A DNA stretch of 64,000 bases, from the NCBI GenBank assembly GCA_964564435.1, contig CAZMAT010000002.1:1-64000 (forward strand). The letters are read 5' to 3'. Position 1 is the stretch's first letter. Every line of letters starts with the position of its first letter. The notes below the pieces were generated by a model, which saw nothing but the letters and a program-made list of their open reading frames with translations, had not been told where the DNA came from and did no database searches. The position numbers and the translations under genes are program-made. The DNA comes from Fermentibacter sp964564435 (GTDB lineage Bacteria > Fermentibacterota > Fermentibacteria > Fermentibacterales > Fermentibacteraceae). Below, piece by piece: positions 35,781 to 44,769 of the stretch.

Positions 35781-37116
35781 TCCTCCAGACCGCGACCGAA
35801 TCCTCCCCGCATACTGCCGGTGACGGGCTCCCGAAGCCCTGCACGAACTCCAGGGCGCTGCCGGCCTCCGATATGACGCCGGAATACTGCCCCGGGAAGG
35901 CGATCAGCCAGTCGGATCTCGCGCCTATCCATGCCCATCCCGCCCTGGAAGGCCCCGGGAGCCTCTCGGGCGTGACGAGCCCGTCCAGGTCGAGGATCTC
36001 GAGCCCCGTGATCCAGGCGATCGCCCCGATGTCGCCGGAAGCCGCCACATCGCCTTCCGAGGCCAGGGAATCCACGAGGAGCGCCGGCGCGATGTCGATC
36101 GCCCGCACGTCGCCTGCCGCGCGAACCCTCTGCAGGGCCATGAAGGCCGCGCCCGGGACCATGAGGAGAAGAGCCGCGGCGAAGGCCGGGATCCCCGGGC
36201 GCCCCGGCAGCAGGCGCAGGTTTCTCCCCCTCAGCCATGCCGACGCGGCCGGCATGGCGGCGCAGAGCCACGGAACGTGGTACCGGAGCTGGTTGAAGTG
36301 GTTGGGAGCTGTGGCGAACGCAGCGGCAGCAAGGAGAGGGACGCAGAGCCAGGCGGGATCCCTCCTTCCGGCCATGCCGGCGATCCCCATGAGCGCCGCC
36401 GGGAGCGCCAGCGGGGCCGTCAGGAGGAGCCTCGCGACCAGCCCGGGCAGGCCTGCGAAATCCAGGCCCGATGTCTTGGCATGGAAGGTGGAGGGCAGGG
36501 GAGAGCCCGAGGCGTGCAGGTTCCAGGCCGCCCAAAGAACGATCACGGCAGCCGGTGGGAGGATTCGGAGCGAGAACTCCCTGCGGCCTCCGGCGCAGAG
36601 CACCGCAGGGATGCAGAGCAGAGCGGTCTCAGGCCTTGTCAGGACCGCCGCAGCCAGCAGGAGACCCAGAGGCAGGCCTCCGAGGCGCCTGGACGCCAGC
36701 CCGGCGGTGACGACGGTGGCGAGGAGAGCAGCCAGTGCCGTCTCCATCCCGCTGGAGGAGTGGAAGATCAACGGTCCGCACAGGAGCAGCAGAGGCGCCG
36801 CCCCGCCGCCTGAGAGCACCGCGAGGGCTCCTGCAGCCGCCGACATGCCCATCAGCGCGGCCGGTGCCTCGCTTCCGGCCAGGGAGGCCGCGGCCGACGG
36901 CAGCACCCAGACCGGGCTCGTGAGGCCTGTCGAGGGAGTGCCGGGGTTGAACTGCATGAATCCTCCCCGGACGAGGTTGCGGCCGAAGACGAGGTGGATG
37001 TAGGTGTCGTCCAGCGGGGCGGCCGGCGGCGAGACGGCCATGAGGGCCGCGCTCAGCCCCAGCGAGAGCGCAGCGAGGACAGATCTGGAACGCCTGGATG
37101 GCATCGGAGTACTCAT
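35734..37116 (-). CDS. Polytopic GT-C-like membrane glycosyltransferase
   Basis: A 460-residue integral membrane protein with about ten hydrophobic segments and a hydrophilic C-terminal part. After the first membrane helix come D36-D37 in PLDDTYIHLVFGRNLV and then FNPGTPSTGLTSPVW. This acidic first loop followed by N-x-G-x-P/S-x-x-G-x-T-S-P-x-W is the hallmark of lipid-linked sugar transferases such as the AftB-like group. It probably moves a sugar from a polyprenyl-phosphate donor. The start is uncertain (ATG 37116 or 37104), with no good ribosome site. Donor and acceptor are unknown. Confidence 0.72.
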   Translation of the reverse strand: MSTPMPSRRSRSVLAALSLGLSAALMAVSPPAAPLDDTYIHLVFGRNLVRGGFMQFNPGTPSTGLTSPVWVLPSAAASLAGSEAPAALMGMSAAAGALAVLSGGGAAPLLLLCGPLIFHSSSGMETALAALLATVVTAGLASRRLGGLPLGLLLAAAVLTRPETALLCIPAVLCAGGRREFSLRILPPAAVIVLWAAWNLHASGSPLPSTFHAKTSGLDFAGLPGLVARLLLTAPLALPAALMGIAGMAGRRDPAWLCVPLLAAAAFATAPNHFNQLRYHVPWLCAAMPAASAWLRGRNLRLLPGRPGIPAFAAALLLMVPGAAFMALQRVRAAGDVRAIDIAPALLVDSLASEGDVAASGDIGAIAWITGLEILDLDGLVTPERLPGPSRAGWAWIGARSDWLIAFPGQYSGVISEAGSALEFVQGFGSPSPAVCGEDSVAVWRISPSTRRGAKGSGEP

Positions 37117-37201
37117 GTATCGAAGATACCCGGCCGGGTGGGTCGCGAGGCAACCAGTCCGGCAGCCCGGGGTGCCGGGGGCCGGGCGGGGAAGTATCAT
37201 C

Positions 37202-37338
37202 GGGAGGGGAGAGGGAAGAAGCATCGCTGGACGGGATGGGGAGGACAGAGGGAAGAGCAGCAGGGAACCGGAAGATGAAGGTCAGAGGGTGAAGGGGAAA
37301 GGGTCGAGGGGGAGGTCGATGGGTGAAGGGCGGGGAGC
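37202..37338 (+). other. Polypurine tract between divergent genes
   Basis: Over about 137 bases the plus strand is overwhelmingly A and G (runs such as GGGAGGGGAGAGGGAAGAAG), unlike the surrounding DNA. It fills most of the region between the divergent glycosyltransferase and SGNH lipoprotein genes and contains the ribosome site GGGGGAGG of the latter. I see no protein-coding signal in it. Confidence 0.7.
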
Positions 37339-38413
37339 AGTGTCGACGGCAGTCTCGGCCTTCCTCGTCGCCGCGGCGGCGTGCGCGCCGGGCCCGGCCG
37401 GTCCGCAGGGAACGGTCGATCTAGACGTGGAGATCGTGATGAACTGCATGCCCTTCCTCGATCCGGCATCCCAGCGGGCGTCTGCCGTCTCGCTCGTCCT
37501 GGGGGCCGACACGTTTTCTCTCGAAACCGGCGACACCCTCGCGGCAGGCCATGCGCTGACGACCCTGCCGCCTCCCTCTCCGGCGCTCGTCCTGTTCCGG
37601 CACGAGGGCGGAGGATGCGATGCGGCCGCCCTTGCCCTCCCGGAGATCACGGGCGATACGGCCTGCCTCGAAGTGCATGCCGGATACAGGATCAACGAGG
37701 ACATGTTCGTGGCGGAGGCGTCCGCGGGCGGGTTCCTGCCGCCGGATCCTCCGCTGTCGATCCTGTTCGTCGGGAACAGCTACACTTTCGCCAACGGAGG
37801 GCTCCCGGCCCATGTCGACTCCCTGCTGTCCGGGGGATTCCCCGGCCTGGAGGCCGTGGTCGCCGGATACACGGTCGGTGGCGCCACCCTGGAGGACCAC
37901 TTCCACGACCCTGCGCTGAGGATGATGCTGCAGTCACGGGAGTGGGATCTCGTCATACTCCAGGAGCAGAGCCTCAGACCCATCGAGGATCCCGAGGCCA
38001 TGTGGGAGTACGCCTTCCGCCTCGATTCGCTCGTCACGGCCTGCGGAAGCCGGACGGGCTTCTTCATGACCTGGCCGAGGGAGTACGCCCCCGGGACGCT
38101 CGCAGATCTTGAATACGCCTATTCTTACGCGGGGGCTCACCTCGACGCGTCCGTCGCCCCGGTCGGGACGGCCTGGCTCAGTGCGCTCGGGATGGAGCCC
38201 TCGCTCGACCTCTGGGAGGACGACCAGAGCCATCCCACGATGACCGGAACGTACCTCGCCGCCTGCGTCTTCTACTCTCTCCTGACGGGGGAGAGCGCAC
38301 AGGGCGCCGGATACGTCCCCGGGGGCACAGGCCCCGGGGAGGCGGCCGTCATCGCCCAGGCCGCCATGGATGCCGTTTCAGCCAGGGCTCCGGTCGACTG
38401 GCGCTGGTTCTGA
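37319..38413 (+). CDS. SGNH/GDSL-like hydrolase lipoprotein
   Basis: A 364-residue secreted lipoprotein (AFLVAAAACAP lipobox). After a beta-rich N-terminal domain of about 120 residues comes an SGNH hydrolase fold: block I LFVGNSYTFANGG with Ser154, a block II Gly near GYTVGGATLEDHF, the LVILQEQSLRP segment and the catalytic D302-x-x-H305 in DDQSHPTMTGTYLA. It likely removes an ester or acetyl group from an envelope polymer. ATG 37319 follows a strong GGGGGAGG site; longer upstream extensions read through the polypurine tract and are rejected. Confidence 0.82.
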   Translation: MGEGRGAVSTAVSAFLVAAAACAPGPAGPQGTVDLDVEIVMNCMPFLDPASQRASAVSLVLGADTFSLETGDTLAAGHALTTLPPPSPALVLFRHEGGGCDAAALALPEITGDTACLEVHAGYRINEDMFVAEASAGGFLPPDPPLSILFVGNSYTFANGGLPAHVDSLLSGGFPGLEAVVAGYTVGGATLEDHFHDPALRMMLQSREWDLVILQEQSLRPIEDPEAMWEYAFRLDSLVTACGSRTGFFMTWPREYAPGTLADLEYAYSYAGAHLDASVAPVGTAWLSALGMEPSLDLWEDDQSHPTMTGTYLAACVFYSLLTGESAQGAGYVPGGTGPGEAAVIAQAAMDAVSARAPVDWRWF

Positions 38414-38472
38414 TCGTGCCGGGCCCCCGGGTGCCGCCATGTACCGAAGTATCTGCAGGAAAGGTGGATGAG

Positions 38473-39114
38473 ATGTCTCCCAGGAACCTGTCCGCGGCCG
38501 CCCTGGCCGTCATCACGGCGGCTTCTTGCTCGTGCAGCATCACCGATCCCCTCGGATTCTCGAATCTGTCCTTCAGGCTCGAGAACACAGAGGACTTCAC
38601 CATCTGCGGGATAGAGCTGGACAACCTCTCCGAACTCGACGCCGCACAGGTCATCCAGGTGGTCTCTTACTGGGCCGAGGGCGAGGTGCCCGTCGACATG
38701 ATCCTGAACGTCGGGATACACAATCCCAACGACGGCTCCTCCGGCTTCCTGCTGGCCGCGGCGACGATCCTGTCGATGCCGTGGGACCTCTACATGGATT
38801 CCGAGTCGGGAGCCGGCTTCGACACGACCTGGGTGGCCTCGGGCGAGTGGCTCGACCCGTTCGAGGTGCCGGGCGACTCCACCACGACGATCCTGCCGCT
38901 CGACATAGGCTTCGACGCGATCCAGGTGCTGTCGGCGATGGATGCGCTCGATTTCATAGACCTCGCCCTGGCGGTCGGCGGAATCGACGGTGATCTGAGG
39001 GACGACGATCACCTCGGTAGGCTCCTGCTCGAGATCCAGCCGTCGATAGACACCCCGTTCGGGACCTTCACGTATCCCGATCCCCTGGGCGTGAGGCTGG
39101 ACTGGGTGGAGTAG
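38473..39114 (+). CDS. Small secreted protein, LEA2-like beta domain (tentative)
   Basis: A 213-residue protein with an N-terminal hydrophobic segment rich in Ala followed by Cys (AAALAVITAASCSC), probably a lipoprotein signal. The mature part has an alternating beta pattern with NLSFRLENTEDFTICG, ILNVGIHNPNDGSSGF and LPLDIGF, loosely resembling water-stress/LEA14-like domains, which carry a conserved N-P-N turn. ATG 38473 has GGTGG upstream. It lies 60 bases after the SGNH gene in the same direction. Function unknown. Confidence 0.65.
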   Translation: MSPRNLSAAALAVITAASCSCSITDPLGFSNLSFRLENTEDFTICGIELDNLSELDAAQVIQVVSYWAEGEVPVDMILNVGIHNPNDGSSGFLLAAATILSMPWDLYMDSESGAGFDTTWVASGEWLDPFEVPGDSTTTILPLDIGFDAIQVLSAMDALDFIDLALAVGGIDGDLRDDDHLGRLLLEIQPSIDTPFGTFTYPDPLGVRLDWVE

Positions 39115-39209
39115 GCGGCACGGCACTTCCCGCCGGGCGGGCCAGCGGCTAGATTAGCGCAGTCGTGTCCTTTCATTTCCCGGCTACATAAGTACAGAGA
39201 GGTGTGGAG

Positions 39210-40451
39210 ATGTCCAGGAGGATCTTCGAGGATCTGTCGAAGCTGATCGAGGGCAAGAAGAAGGATGGGCTCTACAAGGAGGAGCGCATCATCGAGTCCC
39301 ACCAGGGCGCCGAGATCACGGTGGGCGGGCGCAGGGTCCTCAACTTCTGCGCCAACAACTACCTCGGCCTGTCCAGCCACCCGGCGGTGCTCCAGGCCGC
39401 CAAGGACACAGTCGACAGGCGCGGGTACGGCATGTCCAGCGTGCGCTTCATCTGCGGCACGCAGGACATCCACAAGCAGCTCGAGAAGAAGGTCAGCGAG
39501 TTCCTGGGCACGGAGGACACCATCCTCTACGCAGCCTGCTTCGACGCCAACGGCGGAGTCTTCGAGCCCTTCCTCGACCAGGACTGCGCCATCATCGCCG
39601 ACCAGCTCAACCACGCCTCCATCATCGACGGCGTGAGGCTCTGCAAGGCCAAGCGCTACGTCTACTCCCACATCCAGATGGGCCCGGGCGAATGCGAGTT
39701 CGACGGCAAGAAGCAGCTCGGCCTCGAGGGCGTGCTCCAGCTCGAAGAGGTCAGGAACTGCAAGTACCGCATGATAGCCACCGACGGCGTGTTCAGCATG
39801 AACGGCGACCTCGCGCCTCTGGACAGGATATGCGCCCTGGCGGAGAAGTACGACGCTCTCGTCATGGTCGACGACAGCCATGCCTCGGGCTTCGTCGGGA
39901 AGACAGGCCGCGGCACCCACGAGTACTTCGGCGTCATGGACAAGGTCGACCTCATCACCACGACGTTCGGCAAGGCCCTGGGCGGCGCCAGCGGCGGCTG
40001 CACCAGCGGGCGCGCCGTCCTGATCGACTGGCTGCGCCAGGTATCCCGCCCCTACCTGTTCTCCAACACCGTGGCCCCGTCGGTTGTCGGCGCCACGATG
40101 AAGGTCCTCGAAGTCCTGAGCGGTTCCACGGAGCTCCGGGACAGGCTCGAATGGAACCAGAAGTACTTCCGCGAGAAGATGACCGCCGCCGGTTTCGAGA
40201 TACTCCCCGGCGACCACGCGATCGTCCCCATCATGTTCACGAAGTTCACGCCCGACGACGCACCCGTGGCCCAGGCGTTCGCGAAGGACATGCTGGCCGA
40301 GGGGATATACGTGATAGGCTTCTTCTATCCGGTCGTGGCGAAGGGGCAGTCCCGCATCAGGGTCCAGCTCTCGGCCGCACACACGAAGGAACACATAGAC
40401 AAGGCCATCGAAGCCTTCGTGAAGGTCGGCAGGAAGCACTCGGTCATCTAG
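39210..40451 (+). CDS. kbl: 2-amino-3-ketobutyrate CoA ligase (glycine C-acetyltransferase)
   Basis: A 413-residue PLP enzyme of the alpha-oxoamine synthase family, converting 2-amino-3-oxobutyrate and CoA to glycine and acetyl-CoA in threonine degradation. Motifs: NFCANNYLGLSSHP, YGMSSVRFICGTQDIHKQLE, the catalytic region DSHASGFVGKTGRGT, and the PLP lysine in TTFGKALGGASGG. The Kbl-type residues around RFICGTQ fit this enzyme better than KAS/AONS paralogues. ATG 39210 has GAGAGGTG upstream. No tdh lies nearby. An excellent terminator follows. Confidence 0.93.
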   Translation: MSRRIFEDLSKLIEGKKKDGLYKEERIIESHQGAEITVGGRRVLNFCANNYLGLSSHPAVLQAAKDTVDRRGYGMSSVRFICGTQDIHKQLEKKVSEFLGTEDTILYAACFDANGGVFEPFLDQDCAIIADQLNHASIIDGVRLCKAKRYVYSHIQMGPGECEFDGKKQLGLEGVLQLEEVRNCKYRMIATDGVFSMNGDLAPLDRICALAEKYDALVMVDDSHASGFVGKTGRGTHEYFGVMDKVDLITTTFGKALGGASGGCTSGRAVLIDWLRQVSRPYLFSNTVAPSVVGATMKVLEVLSGSTELRDRLEWNQKYFREKMTAAGFEILPGDHAIVPIMFTKFTPDDAPVAQAFAKDMLAEGIYVIGFFYPVVAKGQSRIRVQLSAAHTKEHIDKAIEAFVKVGRKHSVI

Positions 40452-40470
40452 CTGCGCGACGTATGCGACA

Positions 40471-40506
40471 GTGGAGGCGGGGCTCCGGCCCCGCCTCCAC
40501 TTTTCT
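40471..40506 (+). terminator. Rho-independent terminator after kbl
   Basis: A perfect 13-bp stem (40471-40483 with 40488-40500) closes a TCCG tetraloop and is followed at once by TTTTCT. It lies 20 bases past the kbl stop codon. Confidence 0.95.
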
Positions 40507-40602
40507 GAAGACCATGCGTATCGAACCCGGGATCTGCTGCACCGCCGGGCCCCGGACAGCCCGGCTCTTGCCCGGAAGCGGAAGCCCTCATAGAATCTTG
40601 AC

Positions 40603-40881
40603 ATGAGAAACACTGCACGGCCTAGGTCGTCCCTGCTGGCAAAGGCCGCCCTGCCCCTGCTGGTCGCCGGGCTGATCGCGGTGATAGCGGGTTTCGTCTA
40701 CGACGTCCTCTTCGCGGGGATTCCCTACCAGGACCCCCCTCCGGGCATTGCGGCCGATTATGCCCGCCATTCCGAGGTCGCATCGGGCATCAGGCGGGCA
40801 GGGGCGGCCCTGCTGTCGGCGGGTGTGCTGGCGCTGATCTACGCCCGTATCGCACGGCCTCCCGGCTCCGTGACCCGCTGA
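40603..40881 (+). CDS. Small two-helix membrane protein
   Basis: A 92-residue protein with two hydrophobic segments (KAALPLLVAGLIAVIAGFVY, residues about 14-33, and AALLSAGVLALIYARIA, about 68-84) and a polar loop between them with Pro and Asp. There is no obvious ribosome site before ATG 40603. No family recognised. The strict codon bias and position between a terminator and an empty leader suggest a real but isolated gene. Confidence 0.6.
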   Translation: MRNTARPRSSLLAKAALPLLVAGLIAVIAGFVYDVLFAGIPYQDPPPGIAADYARHSEVASGIRRAGAALLSAGVLALIYARIARPPGSVTR

Positions 40882-41180
40882 ACAGAGCCGCCCAGGAGCG
40901 GGCCGCGGCATCGATGACCTCGAAGAATGCTGTCGGGAAGGCTGTTTCCACCTGCATGAAACCCGCGATTTGCGTCAGGGTCTGACAGTGCATATATTCC
41001 TGACCTGAGAATGCCTCTTTTGCCGGTTTCCGCGGATGTGCCGCCCCCTCAAGAGAGCCTGCTCACCGCGGGCCTTCACGGTTTGAAATGGATAGCCCGC
41101 AGCCGCGCTTGTGCGGCCGTTTCTCCACCACGCGTCCGGCGGGTCTAGATCTGTAACAACGAAAGCCGGACACGGAGAAA
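40882..41180 (+). other. Non-coding region: promoter and long leader of the DEAD-box gene
   Basis: These 299 bases carry no convincing gene. They hold a promoter (40970-40998) and then about 175 bases of predicted untranslated leader. The leader contains a CCGC/GCGG hairpin near 41100-41120, an A-rich patch (AACAACGAAAG) and the ribosome site GGAG three bases before the start. No known riboswitch or tRNA is apparent. Confidence 0.6.
40970..40998 (+). promoter_or_regulatory. Promoter of the DEAD-box helicase gene
   Basis: TTGCGT (40970-40975) and TATATT (40993-40998) are 17 bases apart; the -10 box matches the sigma-70 consensus at five of six positions. Transcription would start near 41005, leaving a leader of about 175 bases. 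Confidence 0.55.
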
Positions 41181-42488
41181 ATGACTGAACAGACGAAGAC
41201 GGCAGCCATGACGGCCAGACCGTCGGCAGACCAGGCCCGAGCAGCGGAACTCGAAGGCGTGTTCCGCGACCTGATACCCGAGATCAGGAGGGCCATCGCA
41301 GCAGAGGGCTACACAAGCCCGACACCCATCCAGGAGAAGTGCATCCCATACCTCCTCGAGGGCAGGGACATCATGGGCACTGCCCAGACAGGCACGGGCA
41401 AGACCGCAGCCTTCGCGCTCCCGATGCTCCAGAGGCTCTTCGCCGATCGCAGGGCGCCGGTCCCGGGTTCGCCCCGTGCGCTCATACTGGCTCCCACCAG
41501 GGAACTCGCGGCTCAGATAGACGAGAGCATCGGCTCCTACGGCAGGCATCTCCGGCTGAGCCATGCCGTGATCTTCGGAGGGGTGAACCAGTCGCGGCAG
41601 ACCGCGGCCCTCTCCCGCGGGACGGACATCCTGACCGCGACTCCGGGAAGACTCCTCGATCTCATGGGACAGGGGTTCGTCCGCCTCGAAAGGGTGGCGA
41701 TATTCGTCCTCGACGAGGTCGACAGGATGCTCGACATGGGGTTCATCCCCGACATCCGCAGGGTGCTCGCACACCTGCCGGCCGAGCGGCAGACCATGTT
41801 CTTCTCGGCCACCATGCCTCGTGACATGGTGGATCTCGCAGGCACCATGGTGAGGAATCCCGTCAGGGTCTCCATATCCCCCGAACAACCCACGGTGGAG
41901 CTCGTCTCACAGAAGGTCCTCTTCGTGGACAAGGTGAACAAGGATGCCCTCCTGGTCTCGCTCCTGAACGATCCCGAGGTGTCCAAGGCCCTCGTCTTCA
42001 CCCGCATGAAGCACACGGCCAACAAGGTGGTCAGGAAGCTCCAGGTGAACGGCATACAGGGAGAGGCCATCCACGGGAACAAGAGCCAGGCTGCGCGCAC
42101 CAGGTCCCTCGAGGAGTTCAGGCACGGCAGGTGCAGGGTCCTCGTCGCCACCGACCTCGCGGCCAGGGGGCTGGACGTCGAGGACGTCTCGCACGTGATC
42201 AACTACGACATGCCTCTGGAGGCCGAGACCTACATCCACAGGATCGGCCGCACCGCGAGGGCCGGCGCAGCCGGCGACGCTCTCTCGCTTTGCACGGCGG
42301 AGGACGGGGCCAGCCTCGCTGACATCGAGCGCCTGCTCGGCGAGCCCGTGCCGGCAGAGAAGGAACACGCATTCCATTCCGAGGAAGCCTTCAGGATGAC
42401 CCGGAACTCGGGCCTTGCACGGGGTGCAGGCGGATCCTCCGGCGCAAAGCTCGTCTATAACGGCATCAGGAGGCGCGGCAGGCGCTAG
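41181..42488 (+). CDS. DEAD-box RNA helicase, RhlE-like
   Basis: A 435-residue ATP-dependent RNA helicase. Motif I AQTGTGKTAA, Ia APTRELAAQ, GG, Ib TPGRLLDLM, motif II DEVD (in VLDEVDRMLDMGF, with Val where most family members have Ala), motif III FSATMP, motif IV VFTRMKHTANKV, motif V VATDLAARGLDVE and VI HRIGRTARAG are present. The basic C-terminal tail (GIRRRGRR) is short. The Q motif PTPIQEKCIP is intact. It follows a long leader, as in cold-induced helicase genes, and ends at a terminator. Confidence 0.93.
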   Translation: MTEQTKTAAMTARPSADQARAAELEGVFRDLIPEIRRAIAAEGYTSPTPIQEKCIPYLLEGRDIMGTAQTGTGKTAAFALPMLQRLFADRRAPVPGSPRALILAPTRELAAQIDESIGSYGRHLRLSHAVIFGGVNQSRQTAALSRGTDILTATPGRLLDLMGQGFVRLERVAIFVLDEVDRMLDMGFIPDIRRVLAHLPAERQTMFFSATMPRDMVDLAGTMVRNPVRVSISPEQPTVELVSQKVLFVDKVNKDALLVSLLNDPEVSKALVFTRMKHTANKVVRKLQVNGIQGEAIHGNKSQAARTRSLEEFRHGRCRVLVATDLAARGLDVEDVSHVINYDMPLEAETYIHRIGRTARAGAAGDALSLCTAEDGASLADIERLLGEPVPAEKEHAFHSEEAFRMTRNSGLARGAGGSSGAKLVYNGIRRRGRR

Positions 42489-42514
42489 CCCGCATCCATC
42501 CCCGACCTGGACAC

Positions 42515-42542
42515 GGAGGCCGCCTGCGGGCGGCCTCCCTTG
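42515..42542 (+). terminator. Probable terminator after the helicase gene
   Basis: A 10-bp perfect stem (42515-42524 with 42529-42538) with a TGCG loop lies 26 bases after the helicase stop. The following sequence CTTGTCC is only weakly T-rich, so termination may be partial. Confidence 0.6.
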
Positions 42543-42600
42543 TCCCAGCCTTCCGTCGTAGTATCGTAGAGCTTCGGCCGGGACGGGGCCGGAAGAGGGG

Positions 42601-43515
42601 ATGGAACCTGACTTGATTCTCGACGGTGTATCCTGCGGCAGGCTTCTTGACGACCTGTTCGACGGGCTCTACATAGTCGACAAGAACAGAAGGATCGTGT
42701 TCTGGAACAGGGCTGCGGAGAAGATCACGGGATTCACCGCGACCGAAGTCACGGGTTCGTCCTGCTCTGACAGCATCCTCAACCATGTCGACGTAAAGGG
42801 GAGGAACCTGTGCACGGGCGCCTGCCCGCTCGCACAGACCCTCACCGACGGCCTCCACCGTGAGGCCGACGTCTTCCTGCACCACAGGGACGGGCACAGG
42901 GTCCCGGTTTCGATCCGCATCAGCCCCGTCACCGATGCCGCGGGCAACATCACTGGAAGCGTCGAGATCTTCTCCGACTCGAGCCGCAGGTCTGCAACAG
43001 AGTCCAGGATCAGGGAGCTCGAGGAGATGGCCTTCCTCGACGATCTCACAAGGATCGCCAACAGGAACCGTCTCGAGAGCGAGATCACAGAAAGGCTGAA
43101 CCGCACCGGGGCGGTCGGCAGGGGTTTCGGCCTGCTGTTCATGGATATAGATGACTTCAAGAGCTTCAACGACACATACGGGCACGACACCGGCGACCAG
43201 GTGCTGAAGTCCCTCGCCGGCACCCTGTCCGTAAACGCCCGCCCCTCGGATTTAGTCGGGAGATGGGGCGGTGACGAGTTCGCCGTGATAGTCGACGGCT
43301 GTTCGCCGGAGAGCCTCGCCGCAGTCGGGAACAGGCTGCGCATGCTCATAAGCGCATCGTACGTGAGGGCAGGCGAGCTGTCGCTCCGGACGACCGTGTC
43401 CATCGGAGCCACCGTCCCCCGCCCTGGTGACACCCTCGAGTCGATGATCAAGCGGGCGGACGGGCTGCTCTACGAAAGCAAGCGCGGAGGCAAGGACCGC
43501 CTGTGCAGCGGATAG
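42601..43515 (+). CDS. PAS-GGDEF diguanylate cyclase
   Basis: A 304-residue signalling protein. Residues about 10-125 form a PAS domain (LFDGLYIVDKNRRIVFWNRA, GFTATEVTG, HRDGHRVPVSIRISPV); its loop has two cysteines in NLCTGACPL. A GGDEF domain follows from about residue 140, with DDLTRIANRN, MDIDDFKSFNDTYGHDTGDQ and the canonical GGDEF at about 223-227, so cyclic-di-GMP synthesis is likely. GGAAGAGGGG precedes the ATG. It opens a long plus-strand run of closely spaced genes. A PilZ receptor lies later in the window. Confidence 0.93.
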   Translation: MEPDLILDGVSCGRLLDDLFDGLYIVDKNRRIVFWNRAAEKITGFTATEVTGSSCSDSILNHVDVKGRNLCTGACPLAQTLTDGLHREADVFLHHRDGHRVPVSIRISPVTDAAGNITGSVEIFSDSSRRSATESRIRELEEMAFLDDLTRIANRNRLESEITERLNRTGAVGRGFGLLFMDIDDFKSFNDTYGHDTGDQVLKSLAGTLSVNARPSDLVGRWGGDEFAVIVDGCSPESLAAVGNRLRMLISASYVRAGELSLRTTVSIGATVPRPGDTLESMIKRADGLLYESKRGGKDRLCSG

Positions 43516-43549
43516 CCTCGATGCCCCCGGAACCCGCATGGAGGATCTG

Positions 43550-44419
43550 ATGCCCGGACAACTCAGGCGATGCGTCGTGCTGGTGGGGGGGGCCGGGGGC
43601 ATCGGCCGATCCGCTGCGGGTCTCTTCCGCCTCGGCGGGTGGGACATCCTGCTCGCGGACCGTGACCCGGCAAAGCTCGTGGATGCGGTAGCATCCCTGC
43701 CGCCAGGCCCGGGATCGGTGTCGACACTCGTACTGGACATGAACGACGGCGAAGCCGTGCGCAGAGCCTCAGAAGGCATGAAGAGCGATGGCCTTCGCAT
43801 GAGAGCTCTGGTCATCGTCGCGGCCGTCCACGGGACATGGCCGGCCGAGCTCCTGCCCGATTCGGAGATCGACAGGGTGATGTCGACCAACCTGACTTCC
43901 CACATGAGGCTCGTGCGCGATCTGCTGCCCCTCCTGGGCGAGGGTTCGAGGCTGGTGGGAGTGAGCTCGATCGCCGCAAGCGTAGGCGTCCCGATGTCCT
44001 CGCTCTACTCGGCTTCGAAGGCAGGGATGGAGGCCTTCTACGAGTGCCTCGCCACCGAGCTCTCGCACAGGGGCATCAGGGTCTCGGTGGTGCGTCCCGG
44101 GAACGTGGACACCGGCTTCAACGAGACCGGCAACGGCTTCCCGGGCTGCGGCGATCCTGCCGTGGACCTCGCCTACGCGAGGGTAGTCTCGGGGATAGAC
44201 AGCAGCCTGGGCATGCCACCCCGGAGGGTGGCCGACGCGGTCTACCGGGCTGCGACGAGCCGCAGCCCGAGGTTCCTGTACGTCGTTGGGATGAACGCTC
44301 TCAAGGCCCACTGGGCCGTGAGGATCCTGGGCAAGGGGCTCGCAGTGCAGCTCATGGCCAGGTTCTTCGGACTGGACGGCCCGGGCGCGAGCCGACCCGG
44401 GCAGGGAGGGAGCCGATGA
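43550..44419 (+). CDS. Short-chain dehydrogenase/reductase
   Basis: A 289-residue SDR. The NAD(P) motif GGAGGIGR lies near the N-terminus, ILLADRD follows, and the active site has Ser in GVSSIAASVG and Tyr/Lys in YSASKAGM. After the fold comes a C-terminal helix region (SRSPRFLYVVGMNALKAHWAVR) common in sterol or acyl SDRs. ATG 43550 has GGAGG five bases upstream. Its stop overlaps the next start (ATGA). Substrate unknown; membership in the Cys-tail operon is suggestive only. Confidence 0.85.
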   Translation: MPGQLRRCVVLVGGAGGIGRSAAGLFRLGGWDILLADRDPAKLVDAVASLPPGPGSVSTLVLDMNDGEAVRRASEGMKSDGLRMRALVIVAAVHGTWPAELLPDSEIDRVMSTNLTSHMRLVRDLLPLLGEGSRLVGVSSIAASVGVPMSSLYSASKAGMEAFYECLATELSHRGIRVSVVRPGNVDTGFNETGNGFPGCGDPAVDLAYARVVSGIDSSLGMPPRRVADAVYRAATSRSPRFLYVVGMNALKAHWAVRILGKGLAVQLMARFFGLDGPGASRPGQGGSR

Positions 44420-44769
44420 GATTCCTGGCTGTTATCGTGCTGATCCTCGGCATCGTCTTCTTCATCGCATCGGCCGACATCGGGCAGAGCGGGAACATGA
44501 TCCCCCGCATGATCATAGGCGCTGTTCTGTGCGGGGTGGGCGTCTTCCTGTACGTGCATTCCGGGAGGAAGGGGCACGGGGATGCTTCGCAGGACGCCCC
44601 CGCTCAGAGGATCGAGTTCTCTGGAGACGTCAAGCTGCAGGAGATCACCTGCAGCAAGTGCGGAGGCGCGCTGTCATCGAAGGATGTGGCGGTGAAGGCC
44701 GGCGCAGTTTTCATAACATGTCCCTACTGCAAGTCCGAGTACCAGGTCGAGGAAGCCCCGAAATGGTAG
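44416..44769 (+). CDS. Small membrane protein with cytoplasmic zinc ribbon
   Basis: A 117-residue protein: two membrane helices (FLAVIVLILGIVFFIASA and RMIIGAVLCGVGVFLYV), a short linker and a zinc-ribbon with C79/C82 and C102/C105 (CSKCGG, CPYCKSE). ATG 44416 overlaps the SDR stop by four bases, and its own end overlaps the next start by seven bases, so it belongs to the operon of the Cys-tailed protein. I recognise no family beyond the zinc ribbon. Confidence 0.82.
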   Translation: MRFLAVIVLILGIVFFIASADIGQSGNMIPRMIIGAVLCGVGVFLYVHSGRKGHGDASQDAPAQRIEFSGDVKLQEITCSKCGGALSSKDVAVKAGAVFITCPYCKSEYQVEEAPKW

